A stretch of DNA of 64,000 nucleotides from Sphingomonas piscis. Its GTDB lineage: Bacteria; Pseudomonadota; Alphaproteobacteria; Sphingomonadales; Sphingomonadaceae. Both the position numbers and the translations under genes were made by a program. This document shows positions 51,609 to 60,834 of this stretch, in pieces; the stretch's first letter is position 1; the number at the start of each line of letters is the position of its first letter. The DNA lies in contig NZ_CP049869.1 in NCBI RefSeq assembly GCF_011300455.1, positions 1 to 64,000 of the forward strand, read 5' to 3'. The notes beneath the pieces are model-generated. The model was not told the DNA's origin. It saw nothing but the letters and a program-made list of their open reading frames with translations, and searched no databases.

Positions 51609-52575
51609 TCCTGGGTCAGGAAAGGGCGGTCGAGCTTTTTTCCTCCGCCTGGGCCAGGCGCGTGCTTCACCATGCCTGGTTGCTTGCCGGACCTCGGGGG
51701 ATTGGCAAGGCAACCTTTGCCCGCCTCGCAGCCACGCGGGTGTTGGCCGACGCGGCGGGACCCGCGCCAGACCTGCCGAACCTCGAAACGCCGGAAGATC
51801 ACCCGATCGCCAAGCTGGTCGATGCAGGTAGCCACCCCGACCTGCGCTGGCTCGAGCGGTTGGAGAATAGCAAGACCGGCAACCTTTACCGCAACGTCAG
51901 CGTCGACCAGATCCGAAGCCTGGGCGATCTTGTCGGCACCACACCGTTCATGTCGCCGTGGCGCGCGGTGGTGATCGACTCCGTCGACGACCTGGAGGCA
52001 TCCGGCGCGAATGCTCTCCTGAAGATGCTTGAGGAGCCTCCCCCAACACCTTGTTCCTGCTGGTGGCTCACGCACCGGGCCGCCTGCTTCCAACGATCCG
52101 ATCGCGCTGCCGCCGGCTGGATTTCCACACGCTTACTGCTGACGTCATGGCGCCAATTCTGGAGCGTGCGCTCCCCGATGCGCCTGTGGCGGAACGCCAG
52201 CGCGCAATTGCCCTTGCAGGTGGGTCGGCCGGCCGTGCGATCGCGCTGGCATCGCTGGATCTCGTGAAGCTGGAGGACAAGGCGCTACAAATCCTCCGCC
52301 GAGGCGATCCGACAAACGCCTACCGCTCCGAGCTGGCGCAGGAACTTGGCAAGCGAGGCGCAAGCGAGCGTTATACCGCCTTCCTCGATTTGCTTCCGTC
52401 CCTTGTCGCGCGCGAAGCACGGCAATTGACCGGCAGCGCGCAGGAGCGGGCGCTCGACGCCTACGCCCGCGCTCGTGAGCTCAGCGTGGTCGCCCCCCGG
52501 CTGTCGCTCGATCCCGCCGCAACCGTTTTCGAGCTCGGCGGAATTCTGGACTCGGTTGCACGCCCGCTTCCTTGA
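51605..52575 (+). pseudogene. holB: DNA polymerase III subunit delta', frameshifted as read
   Basis: A clamp-loader subunit. AAA+ blocks: LAGPRGIGKATFARLAA (degenerate P-loop), VDQIRSLGDLVGTTPF, VVIDSVDDLEASGANALLKMLEEPPP. The frame breaks at the C5 run 52040-52044. One extra C restores NTLFLLVAHAPGRLLPTIRSRCRRLDF (SRC motif) and the C-terminal collar domain to 52575, about 323 residues in all. The gene is essential in model bacteria, so a read error is by far the likeliest explanation. The zinc-binding Cys cluster of E. coli delta' is absent. It is followed by metG. Confidence 0.88.
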
Positions 52576-52607
52576 AGCCCGGCACGGCGGCGGCTAGGGC
52601 GCTCCTC

Positions 52608-54110
52608 ATGGCCGATCCCTTCTACGTCACGACTGCCATTTCCTACCCGAACGGTCGCCCGCACATCGGTCACGCTTACGAAGCGATTGCAGCGGACGCG
52701 ATCGCCCGTTTCCAGCGTGCGCAGGGGCGCGACGTTCGCTTTCAGACCGGCACCGACGAGCATGGCCTGAAGATGGCTCAGGCAGCTCGCGCCGAAGGTG
52801 TGGAGCCTCGAGCATATGCTGACAAGATGTCGCTTGTCTTCAAGGAGATGTGCGACACACTTAACATCTCCTACGACCGCTTCATCCGTACGTCCGATGC
52901 CGATCATTACCGGGCAAGTCAGGCCATCTGGTCGGCGATGGCGGAGCGGGGCGACCTTTACCTGGACCGCTACGAAGGCTGGTACTCAGTTCGTGACGAG
53001 GCCTTTTACGACGAAAAGGAACTGACCGTCGGGGAGGGGGGCGAGAAGCTCTCCCCGCAAGGCACACCGGTGGAGTGGACGGCCGAAGAGAGCTGGTTCT
53101 TCCGGCTGTCGGCCTACCAGCAGAAGTTGTTGGATCACTACGCCGCCAACCCCGGCTTCATCCAGCCGGAAAGCCGTCGCAACGAGGTTCTGCGCTTCGT
53201 TGAAGGAGGTCTGTCCGACCTGTCGATTTCGCGAACCAGCTTCGATTGGGGTGTTCCCGCGCCTGATAGTCCCGGGCACGTCATGTACGTCTGGCTCGAC
53301 GCGCTGACCAATTATCTGACGGGCCTCGGCTATCCGGACGGTGGCGAGCTGTTCGACAAATATTGGCCCGCCAATATCCACCTGGTCGGAAAGGATGTGG
53401 TTCGTTTCCACGCGGTCTACTGGCCGGCTTTCCTGATGTCGGCCGGCCTGCCTTTGCCGACGACCGTTTATGGCCATGGCTTCATGCTCGTGCGTGGCGA
53501 AAAGATGTCGAAAAGCGTGGGCAACGTGGTTGACCCATTCACCATGGCTGAGCGTTACGGAGTAGATTCACTTCGCTATTTCCTGCTCCGCGAGGTCACT
53601 TTCGGGCAGGACGGGAGCTATAGCCACGAGGCGATCGTCAACCGCGCCAACGCCGAGCTCGCCAATAGCTTCGGCAATCTGGCGCAGCGCACCTTCTCGA
53701 TGATCTACAAGAACCTGGACGGCGCTATTCCGGCGGCCGGACGAGCCCCGGAAGACGACGTATTGCTCCGCGCGGTGAGCAATGCGGTCGAGCGCGAGAT
53801 ACCGGACGCCTTTCAACGGCTGGCCTTCTCGCAAGGGATCGAAGCCTGGATCCAGGCAGTGTTCGCCTGCAACGCCTATGTCGATGCAATGGCGCCCTGG
53901 GCACTTCGCAAGAGCGACCCGAATCGAATGTCGGAGGTGCTGGGGACGCTGGTGGCCGCCATTCGTCCGCTAGCCCAGGCGATCGCGCCGATCGTCCCTG
54001 AATCCGCGCAGAAGATCATCGACCTCATCGACAGCGGTGCGGACGGCTCCCCGATCGGGCAACCGCAACCGGTCTTCCCGAGGCTCGAGCTGGAGGCAGC
54101 GGAAAGCTGA
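52608..54110 (+). CDS. metG: Methionyl-tRNA synthetase
   Basis: A 500-residue class I synthetase: the HIGH motif (NGRPHIGHAYEAIAADAIARF), KMSKS (GEKMSKSVGNVVDPF), and an anticodon-binding helical domain. No C-terminal tRNA-binding (Trbp111-like) domain and no zinc-knuckle Cys cluster are present, so it is the short form. The ATG at 52608 is preferred over the TTG at 52572. Its TGA overlaps the tatD ATG. Confidence 0.95.
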   Translation: MADPFYVTTAISYPNGRPHIGHAYEAIAADAIARFQRAQGRDVRFQTGTDEHGLKMAQAARAEGVEPRAYADKMSLVFKEMCDTLNISYDRFIRTSDADHYRASQAIWSAMAERGDLYLDRYEGWYSVRDEAFYDEKELTVGEGGEKLSPQGTPVEWTAEESWFFRLSAYQQKLLDHYAANPGFIQPESRRNEVLRFVEGGLSDLSISRTSFDWGVPAPDSPGHVMYVWLDALTNYLTGLGYPDGGELFDKYWPANIHLVGKDVVRFHAVYWPAFLMSAGLPLPTTVYGHGFMLVRGEKMSKSVGNVVDPFTMAERYGVDSLRYFLLREVTFGQDGSYSHEAIVNRANAELANSFGNLAQRTFSMIYKNLDGAIPAAGRAPEDDVLLRAVSNAVEREIPDAFQRLAFSQGIEAWIQAVFACNAYVDAMAPWALRKSDPNRMSEVLGTLVAAIRPLAQAIAPIVPESAQKIIDLIDSGADGSPIGQPQPVFPRLELEAAES

Positions 54111-54889
54111 TGCTCGTCGATAGTCACTGCCACCTCAATTACCCGGGTTTGATCGAACGCCAGGACGAGGTGCTTGGCGCCGCGCGAAGCAGGGGGGTCG
54201 GAGCCTTTCTCAACATCTCCACGCGCCAGAGCGAATGGGGAGACATTCTCGGAACGGCCGAGCGCAACACCGACGTATGGGCCAGCATCGGCGTCCACCC
54301 TCATGAAGCGGACTCGCATCCGGACCTCGGCGCATCGGCCCTTGTCGAAGCGGCGACGCACGACCGCGTCATCGGTATCGGCGAATGCGGTCTCGACTAT
54401 TTCTACGACAAGTCGGATCGGCAGGCTCAGCGCGAACGCTTCAGCGCGCATATTGAGGCGGCACGCGCCACCGGATTGCCGCTGATCGTCCACACGCGGG
54501 ATGCGGAGGAGGATACGGCGGAAATCCTGACTGCCGCTGTGAAGGAGGGCGGCGTAGCCGGAGTCCTCCACTGCTTCACAAGCAGCGAGAAGCTCGCCCG
54601 TGCGGCCCTCGACATCGGCTTCTACATCTCGCTGAGCGGCATCGTCACGTTCAAGAATGCGCGTGAGCTTCAGGAAACGGCCAAAATGATCCCCGCCGAT
54701 CGTCTGCTGGTCGAGACGGATGCGCCGTTCCTCGCACCGGTCCCCAACCGCGGCAAGACGTGCGAGCCGGCTTTTGTCGCCGACACGGCCACCTTCGTCG
54801 CCGAGCTTCGCGGCGAACCGCTGGACCAGCTTGCCGACGCCACCACCGACAACTTCTACCGTCTGTTCGCCAGGGCCACGCGCCCGTGA
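54110..54889 (+). CDS. TatD-family metal-dependent hydrolase
   Basis: A 259-residue TIM-barrel metal hydrolase (YcfH/TatD group). Ligand motifs: VDSHCHLNYPG, IGIGECGLDYFYDKSD, IVHTRDAEEDT, VLHCFTSS and LVETDAPFLAP. TatD enzymes are 3'-5' exonucleases or D-aminoacyl-tRNA deacylases in different hosts. The position after metG is widely conserved. The downstream MBL gene starts at a GTG overlapping its stop. Confidence 0.9.
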   Translation: MLVDSHCHLNYPGLIERQDEVLGAARSRGVGAFLNISTRQSEWGDILGTAERNTDVWASIGVHPHEADSHPDLGASALVEAATHDRVIGIGECGLDYFYDKSDRQAQRERFSAHIEAARATGLPLIVHTRDAEEDTAEILTAAVKEGGVAGVLHCFTSSEKLARAALDIGFYISLSGIVTFKNARELQETAKMIPADRLLVETDAPFLAPVPNRGKTCEPAFVADTATFVAELRGEPLDQLADATTDNFYRLFARATRP

Positions 54890-55653
54890 AGGTCCGGATC
54901 CTCGGGTGCGGCACGTCCACCGGGGTTCCCAACCTGCGCACCGGCTGGGGCGAATGCGACGCGAGAGAGCCGCGCAACCGCCGAACCCGTGCCTCCATTC
55001 TCCTGGAAAGCGGTGGAGAGCGGCTGCTCGTCGACTGCGGACCCGACCTTCGCCAGCAATTGCTCGACGCCGACGTTCACCGCATCGACGCGGTGCTCGT
55101 CACCCACGACCATGCCGACCATGTGCATGGCATCGACGACCTTCGACCGTTGGCGCAGTGCCTGAAGCACCCGATCCCGATCCATGGTCGGGCCGCGATG
55201 CTCGACCAACTGGTCGGCCGCTTCGCCTATGCCTTTGTTCAGGCCGGCTATTACCCGCCAGTCGCGGAGCCGCGGCCAGTCGAGCGGGAGCTTCGGTGCG
55301 GAGAGGCGACCCTGCGCTTCGTCGATCAGCCGCACGGCAATATCACGTCACTCGGCATACGCGTGGAGGAGGGCGGCCGGTCGCTTGTTTATGCAATCGA
55401 TTACAACCACATGACCGATGACATGATGGCGCTTTACCAAGGTGCGGAGGTGATGATTTCCGACTGCCTGATGCGGAAACCGCATCCTACGCACGCTCAT
55501 CTTGACGGCGTGCTGGGCTGGGCGCGCGATCTTGGAATCGGTCAACTGTTCCTCACTCACATGGGCAACAGCCTGGATTACCAAAGCCTGCTGAACGAGC
55601 TGCCCGACTGGGCCGCGCCGGCACACGACGGTCTCGAACTCACGCTGGCATGA
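54886..55653 (+). CDS. MBL-fold metallo-hydrolase (PhnP-like)
   Basis: A 255-residue metallo-beta-lactamase-fold phosphodiesterase: ILGCGTSTGVPNLRTGWGECD at the start, the metal motif VTHDHADHVHGIDDLRPL, and QLFLTHMGNSLDY. CGTS...P with a Cys-containing loop is typical of the PhnP/cyclic-phosphodiesterase group found after metG-tatD. It starts with GTG overlapping tatD. The substrate is unknown; no phn genes are here. Confidence 0.88.
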   Translation: MKVRILGCGTSTGVPNLRTGWGECDAREPRNRRTRASILLESGGERLLVDCGPDLRQQLLDADVHRIDAVLVTHDHADHVHGIDDLRPLAQCLKHPIPIHGRAAMLDQLVGRFAYAFVQAGYYPPVAEPRPVERELRCGEATLRFVDQPHGNITSLGIRVEEGGRSLVYAIDYNHMTDDMMALYQGAEVMISDCLMRKPHPTHAHLDGVLGWARDLGIGQLFLTHMGNSLDYQSLLNELPDWAAPAHDGLELTLA

Positions 55654-56231
55654 ACAACGACGCGCCAAACGTCATTTATCTCGTGCTATTGCTCGTGCTC
55701 GTCGGCAGCTCGCTGCTGACACGACAGATCGCACCGGGCAAGGCGATGAAGATGGGCCTGGCCTGGGTTGCTATCTTCGGCCTGATCTTCATCGTCGTCG
55801 TATTCCGCAACGATTTCGGCGCGCTTGGCTCACGCTTGCGGGCGGAAGCAACGGGAAGTCCGGTAACCAACGGCGCAACCGTTCGCATTCCCATGAGCAG
55901 CGACGGTCATTTCTGGGTCGAGGGTGAGGTCAACGGCAAGCCGGTTCGCTTTCTCGTGGATAGCGGCGCTACGATTACGACGGTAACGCAGGCTGTGGCG
56001 GAGGTTGCCGGCTTGCCGATCGGCTTCCGGGCGGAGGCGGTGGAGACCGCCAATGGAACGGTAGTGATGAGGAAGAGCAGGGCGGAGAGCCTGCGAATAG
56101 GCGATATCGAACGGCAAGGCTTCGGAATGGACGTCAACGCCAACGACGATACCAATGTGCTCGGCATGAACTTCCTCTCGTCACTGTCCAGCTGGCGCGT
56201 TGAGGGGCGCTTCCTGATGCTGACCGCATGA
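55650..56231 (+). CDS. Membrane-anchored retropepsin-like aspartic protease (copy 1)
   Basis: 193 residues with two N-terminal TM helices (VIYLVLLLVLVGSSLLT and MGLAWVAIFGLIFIVVVF), then a single periplasmic retropepsin-like domain with the catalytic motif FLVDSGATITTV and the second conserved block DDTNVLGMNFLSSLSSWRVEGR. One Asp per chain implies a homodimer, as in viral proteases, or a heterodimer with the next gene. TIGR02281-type family. It overlaps the MBL gene and the second copy by 4 bp each. Confidence 0.85.
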   Translation: MNNDAPNVIYLVLLLVLVGSSLLTRQIAPGKAMKMGLAWVAIFGLIFIVVVFRNDFGALGSRLRAEATGSPVTNGATVRIPMSSDGHFWVEGEVNGKPVRFLVDSGATITTVTQAVAEVAGLPIGFRAEAVETANGTVVMRKSRAESLRIGDIERQGFGMDVNANDDTNVLGMNFLSSLSSWRVEGRFLMLTA

Positions 56232-56815
56232 CCAACGGGCTGCAGTTCGGAAGCCTGTACATCCTCATTTCGGTGCTGCTGGTTTCGGGCGTGCTGATGA
56301 GCAGAAGCGGGCGTATCGGGCGTGCAGTCGTTGCCGCGTTTGGATGGTTGGTGGTGTTCGCGGCGGGTTTCGTGCTGTTCAGCTTCCGCGACGATCTCGG
56401 CATGGTCGCGCAGCGACTGAAGTCGGAAGCGACCGGTGTTCCTGTGCGACAGGGCACCACGGTACGGGTCCCGATGGCGATCGACGGCCATTTCTGGGTC
56501 AACGCATCGGTCAACGGCCAGGAGGTTAGCTTTCTTGTCGATAGTGGCGCCACCATGACCACGATCGGACCGCTTACGGCGCGGCGTGCACGGCTTCAGG
56601 TCAGCCCAAAGGCGGACCAGTTGGTACGGACGGGCGCAGGCGTGATCAAGGTTTCTCGCGCTCGGGCCGATGAAGTGGAGGTCGGCAGCATCCGTCGCTC
56701 CAATGTGGCGATGCACGTCGCCGCCGGCGAGAATGTGAACGTGCTCGGCATGAACTTTTTGTCGACCTTGAGCCGCTGGAGCGTCGAGGGCCGCTGGCTG
56801 GTGATGACCTCCTGA
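56228..56815 (+). CDS. Membrane-anchored retropepsin-like aspartic protease (copy 2)
   Basis: A 195-residue tandem paralogue of the previous gene with the same two TM helices and the catalytic FLVDSGATMTTI, followed by ENVNVLGMNFLSTLSRWSVEGRW. Strongest identity is around DGHFWV, the catalytic loop and the C-terminus; the flap region (TGAGVIKVSRARADEV) differs from copy 1. Translation is coupled (ATGA). Substrates are unknown. Confidence 0.85.
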   Translation: MTNGLQFGSLYILISVLLVSGVLMSRSGRIGRAVVAAFGWLVVFAAGFVLFSFRDDLGMVAQRLKSEATGVPVRQGTTVRVPMAIDGHFWVNASVNGQEVSFLVDSGATMTTIGPLTARRARLQVSPKADQLVRTGAGVIKVSRARADEVEVGSIRRSNVAMHVAAGENVNVLGMNFLSTLSRWSVEGRWLVMTS

Positions 56816-56891
56816 ATGTGGGAATACTTTACATAATGCATATTATCATACTTGCAGGTGCGAGAGAGTCGATGCCGGTTTGGAGGTCCCT

Positions 56892-57644
56892 GTGAGCATT
56901 GATCGTCTCGTCGACATCATGCGACGGCTCCGCGACCCGGTTACCGGCTGCGAATGGGATATGGTCCAGACCTTCGCAACCATTGCGCCCTACACCATCG
57001 AGGAAGCGTACGAGGTTGCCGACGCGATTGAGCGCGGCGACATGGCCGACCTCAAGGATGAGCTCGGCGACCTTCTGCTTCAGGTCGTGTTCCACAGCCG
57101 CATGGCCGAAGAAGCCGGCCTGTTCGACATCGGCAATGTTGCCGATGCCATCAGCGACAAGATGGAACGCAGGCATCCGCACATCTTTGGCGATGCTCCA
57201 AACGGCGGACATCATCTGTGGGAACAGGTGAAGGCCGACGAACGCGCGTCGAAAGGCGCGCAGAGCGCTCTTGATGGTGTAGCCATTGGCTTGCCCGCAT
57301 TGATGCGTGCCGAAAAGCTCCAAAAACGGGCCGCGCGCACGGGGTTCGACTGGCCCGACCCGTCAGGACCCCGCGCCAAGATCGTGGAAGAGCTTGAGGA
57401 ACTCGATGCCGAGCAGGACCGCGAGCGCCAGGAAGAAGAACTCGGCGACCTGCTTTTTGCCGTCGTCAACTTAGCACGGCATCTTAAGATCGATGCCGAA
57501 GAGGCGCTTCGGAAAGCCAATCGCAAGTTCGAATGCCGCTTCCGAGCGATCGAGAATGAACCCGGCTTCAGCTCACTGGATCTCGATGCCAAAGAGGAGT
57601 TGTGGCGTCGGGCAAAGCTGGATCAAACCGGCTCTGTCGACTGA
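56892..57644 (+). CDS. mazG: Nucleoside triphosphate pyrophosphohydrolase MazG
   Basis: A 250-residue protein with two MazG domains: IAPYTIEEAYEVADAIERGD...LKDELGDLLLQVVFHS (first EExxE/ExxD metal site) and KIVEELEELDAEQ...EEELGDLLFAVVNLARHL (second). It hydrolyses NTPs, including (p)ppGpp-related and oxidised nucleotides in homologues. The GTG at 56892 with GGAGG 5 bp upstream is chosen over the TTG at 56880. Its stop overlaps the convergent hflX by 22 bp. Confidence 0.93.
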   Translation: MSIDRLVDIMRRLRDPVTGCEWDMVQTFATIAPYTIEEAYEVADAIERGDMADLKDELGDLLLQVVFHSRMAEEAGLFDIGNVADAISDKMERRHPHIFGDAPNGGHHLWEQVKADERASKGAQSALDGVAIGLPALMRAEKLQKRAARTGFDWPDPSGPRAKIVEELEELDAEQDRERQEEELGDLLFAVVNLARHLKIDAEEALRKANRKFECRFRAIENEPGFSSLDLDAKEELWRRAKLDQTGSVD

Positions 57645-58873
57645 AATCGCGACCAATTTTCGTCGGACAACCGCACGGTCAAACGGATTTGGTTACCCTC
57701 TACCTCTTGGTCGAGCACTTCACCCCGCGCGTGCAGCCAGGCAATGCGCGCACCCTCTGACGTGCCCAATCTGACCTCCCGAACCTGCTCGCCTTTGCGA
57801 AGCATCTCAGCCATGCGTTCGCGGAGCTGATCGATGCCGTCGCCCGTGAGCGCTGAGATCGGCACCACGTCGTCCCGGCGAGCCGCTTCGTTGAGCATGG
57901 CGTCTCGCTCCTCGCTTCCAAGAAGGTCGAGCTTGTTCCAGGCCTCGATCCGCGCCGGGGCCCCCTCCTCTTCCAGGCCGAGTGACTTCAGCACGTCATT
58001 GACGTCTTCCAGCTGCGCCTCATGGTCAAAGTGCGCCATGTTGCGGACGTGAATTAGCAGGTCCGCAGATGCGACTTCTTCCAAGGTCGCCCGGAAGGCG
58101 GCGATCAGCTCCGTAGGAAGGTCCGAGACGAAACCCACCGTGTCCGACAGAATGACCTTGTCGAACCCTGGCAGCCGGACGTCGCGCATGGTCGGGTCGA
58201 GAGTTGCGAAGAGCAGGTTTTCGGCGAAGACCTGATCGCCAGTCATCCGGTTGAATAGGGTCGATTTGCCCGCATTGGTGTAGCCGACAAGCGCGATTAC
58301 CGGCCATGGCGCGCGCTGCCGCCGGTCGCGGTGAAGCGCCCGGGTGCGTTTCACCTGCTCCAATTCCTTGCGGATTCGGGCCATTCGATCGCGGATCATG
58401 CGCCGGTCGGCCTCGATCTGGGTTTCGCCAGGACCGCCGAGGAAGCCGAAGCCGCCGCGTTGCCGCTCAAGGTGGGTCCAGCTGCGCACCAGTCGGCCCG
58501 CCTGATAGTCGAGGTGCGCGAGCTCGACCTGCAATCTACCTTCAGCCGTGGCGGCGCGCTCCCCGAAGATTTCCAAGATCAAGCCAGTGCGGTCGATGAC
58601 TTTGCAGTGGCTTTCCTGCTCAAGATTCTTCTGCTGGACCGGGGTGAGTTCAGCGTCGACGATCAGCAGCTTGGCGTCATTCTCTTCAGCAAGCTTCGCC
58701 GTTTCCTCCACCTGTCCCTTTCCAAGCAGGGTCGCAGGTCGCAGCGTCCGCAACCGGAAGCCACGACGGCCAACCACCTGAAGGCCGATCGCCTCCGCAA
58801 GGCCCGTTGCCTCGTCAAGACGCGCTTCGGACGAGCGACGGGAGCCATCCCCGGAGCGCTCCGGCACAACCAC
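57623..58873 (-). CDS. hflX: GTPase HflX
   Basis: A ribosome-splitting GTPase: the N-terminal HflX domain (LLGKGQVEETAKLAEENDAKLLIVDAELTPVQQKNLE), a coiled linker (FLGGPGETQIEADRRMIRDR), and the G domain with G1 VGYTNAGKSTLFN, G3 LSDTVGFV and G4 NKLD. The GTG at 58873 is the first ordinary start, but upstream codons in frame (FDGNGAIEVARGERTVVV) look like the true N-terminus. Either a CTG start next to the hfq stop or an indel is possible. Transcribed after hfq. Confidence 0.9.
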   Translation of the reverse strand: MVVPERSGDGSRRSSEARLDEATGLAEAIGLQVVGRRGFRLRTLRPATLLGKGQVEETAKLAEENDAKLLIVDAELTPVQQKNLEQESHCKVIDRTGLILEIFGERAATAEGRLQVELAHLDYQAGRLVRSWTHLERQRGGFGFLGGPGETQIEADRRMIRDRMARIRKELEQVKRTRALHRDRRQRAPWPVIALVGYTNAGKSTLFNRMTGDQVFAENLLFATLDPTMRDVRLPGFDKVILSDTVGFVSDLPTELIAAFRATLEEVASADLLIHVRNMAHFDHEAQLEDVNDVLKSLGLEEEGAPARIEAWNKLDLLGSEERDAMLNEAARRDDVVPISALTGDGIDQLRERMAEMLRKGEQVREVRLGTSEGARIAWLHARGEVLDQEVEGNQIRLTVRLSDENWSRFQSTEPV

Positions 58874-58926
58874 GACCGTGCGCTCGCCGCGAGCGACCTC
58901 GATCGCGCCATTGCCGTCGAACCCGG

Positions 58927-59412
58927 TCAGGCGTCGTCCTCCCCGTCATTTTGCCCGAGATTCAAAGGATGCGCGGGCTGCAGCGTGGAAATCGCATGCT
59001 TGTAGACCAGTTGCATCTGCCCGCCCCGTTCAAGGAGAACGGAAAACTGGTCGAAGCCAGCCACGCCGCCTTGCAGCATGACGCCATTGACCAGGAACAA
59101 GGTCATGCCCTCGTTGTCGCGCGCTGCCGCCGACAGGAACAAATCCTGCAGCACCGCCTTGCTACCGACGTCGACATGCACCTGTGCAGGGGTGAACTCA
59201 TCCGGCACGAAGGACGGCATGATAGTCGATATCGAATGTTTGTAGACCAGCTGTGAGGCGCCGTCGCGGCGAAGCAGCAGCGAAAAGGCATCAAACCAGG
59301 TGACGATTCCCTGCAGCTTGACGCCCTTCACGAGGAAGATCGTCACCGGCACCTTGCCGCGGCGCACGCTGTTGAGGAAATGATCCTGTAGGCTCAGGCT
59401 TCTTTCGGCCAT
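58927..59412 (-). CDS. hfq: Hfq with two tandem Sm-like cores
   Basis: 161 residues, twice the usual core. Core 1 (about residues 5-68): [51 protein letters not shown]. Core 2 (about 84-148): [51 protein letters not shown]. Core 2 has lost the basic rim Arg pair (AARDN instead of VRRGK). A functional ring would need three chains instead of six. It sits between ntrX and hflX as in other alphaproteobacteria. It is an RNA chaperone; the partial division of labour between cores is inferred. Confidence 0.93.
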   Translation of the reverse strand: MAERSLSLQDHFLNSVRRGKVPVTIFLVKGVKLQGIVTWFDAFSLLLRRDGASQLVYKHSISTIMPSFVPDEFTPAQVHVDVGSKAVLQDLFLSAAARDNEGMTLFLVNGVMLQGGVAGFDQFSVLLERGGQMQLVYKHAISTLQPAHPLNLGQNDGEDDA

Positions 59413-59430
59413 TCTATTTGCCGTCCCTTT

Positions 59431-60810
59431 CTATTCTTCGTCGTCCCTCTTCTCACCAATCCCGAGCGCCTTCAACTTACGATGGAGTGCCGAGCGCTCC
59501 ATGCCGATGAACGAGGCGGTGCGCGAGATGTTGCCGGAGAAGCGGCGGATCTGAATTTTTAGATATTCGCGTTCGAAGGACTCGCGCGCTTCTCTCAGCG
59601 GACTGCCCATGATCGACATGGTCGAGCTGCTGACCGCAAGTGAGCCCTGCGATTCCACCAACTCCGGAGGCAAGAGGTCGAGGTCGATGGTAGTGACGTC
59701 GCTCGGTGCGAGAATGATGGTTCGCTCGATGATGTTGCGAAGCTGCCGAACGTTGCCGGGCCAGTCATGCGCCTGCAACGCCGCCATTGCCTCGTCCGAC
59801 AAGGCCGGGGTGGACAGCCGCCGTTCGGCCGCGAAACGAGCGAGAAAGTGGTTGGCGAGTTCGGGGATGTCTTCCCGCCGCTCACGGAGCGCCGGAAGCC
59901 GGACCGGCACCACGTTCAGGCGATAATACAGATCTTCCCTGAAGCGTCCTGCGGAGATCTCGTCCGCCAGGTTGCGGGAAGTTGCCGAAAGTACCCGCAC
60001 ATCGACCTTCACCGCCCGCTGTCCGCCGACCCGGTGGAAGCTTTGGTCGGTCAACACTCGCAGGATCTTCGCCTGGGTGGTCAGCGGCATGTCCGCGATT
60101 TCATCGAGGAACAAGGTGCCGCCGTGCGCCTGCTCCAGCAGCCCGGGCCGGGCCACGCCATCCGTCTCGCTTCCGAACAATTCCTCTTCGACCCGCTCGG
60201 GGCTCATGGTCGCGGCGGACAAGACGATGAACGGGGCGTTGGAACGCGGGCTCCACTGGTGGATCATGCGGGCGGCAATCTCCTTGCCGACGCCCGCCGG
60301 ACCGGTAACCATCACCCTGCTGCCGGTTGGTGCCACGCGCTTCAGCGTCGCCCGCACCGTGTTGATGGCGACGGAGCTGCCATTGAGCTGATCGTCTTGA
60401 CGAGCCTGCTGCCGAAGACTGGCATTCTCACGCTTCAGTGCCTCGGTCTCCGTCGCACGGCGCACGAGATAGATCAGCCGGCCGGCCTCGAACGGCTTCT
60501 CTATGAAGTCGACGGCCCCTTCCCTCACCGCTGCGACGGCCGTGTCGAGATTGCCGTGCCCGGAAATCAGAAGCACCGGAATCGAAGCGTCCCGGCGTTT
60601 GATCTCCTGCAGAAGTTGCAGCCCGTCGAGCCGTGAGTCCTTCAACCACACGTCGAGCAGGACCATGGAGGGCCGGCGTTCCTCGATGGCATCGAGCGCG
60701 CCGCTGCTGTCGGCCGCGGAGCGAACGCTATAGCCTTCATCCTCCAGCACGCCCGCAACTAGGTCGCGGATGTCCGCCTCATCATCGACGACGAGCACTT
60801 CAAGCGCCAT
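59431..60810 (-). CDS. ntrX: Nitrogen-regulation response regulator NtrX
   Basis: 459 residues: receiver domain with phospho-acceptor Asp53 (MVLLDVWL), AAA+ domain (Walker A GPAGVGKE, Walker B GGTLFLDEIADMP, arginine finger region LRERREDIPELA), and a Fis-type HTH (FSGNISRTASFIGMERSALHRKLKALG). The sigma-54-contacting GAFTGA loop is absent; the equivalent stretch reads FGSETDGVARPGLLEQA, as in other alphaproteobacterial NtrX. It may therefore act without sigma-54. Partner of NtrY upstream. Confidence 0.94.
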   Translation of the reverse strand: MALEVLVVDDEADIRDLVAGVLEDEGYSVRSAADSSGALDAIEERRPSMVLLDVWLKDSRLDGLQLLQEIKRRDASIPVLLISGHGNLDTAVAAVREGAVDFIEKPFEAGRLIYLVRRATETEALKRENASLRQQARQDDQLNGSSVAINTVRATLKRVAPTGSRVMVTGPAGVGKEIAARMIHQWSPRSNAPFIVLSAATMSPERVEEELFGSETDGVARPGLLEQAHGGTLFLDEIADMPLTTQAKILRVLTDQSFHRVGGQRAVKVDVRVLSATSRNLADEISAGRFREDLYYRLNVVPVRLPALRERREDIPELANHFLARFAAERRLSTPALSDEAMAALQAHDWPGNVRQLRNIIERTIILAPSDVTTIDLDLLPPELVESQGSLAVSSSTMSIMGSPLREARESFEREYLKIQIRRFSGNISRTASFIGMERSALHRKLKALGIGEKRDDEE

Positions 60811-60834
60811 GCAACCGGCTCCTAGAATATAGGG

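Noticed and set aside
56820..56860. AT-rich stretch before mazG as a promoter
   Set aside because: TTTACA and TATTAT are present but only about 7 bases apart, too close for a sigma-70 promoter.
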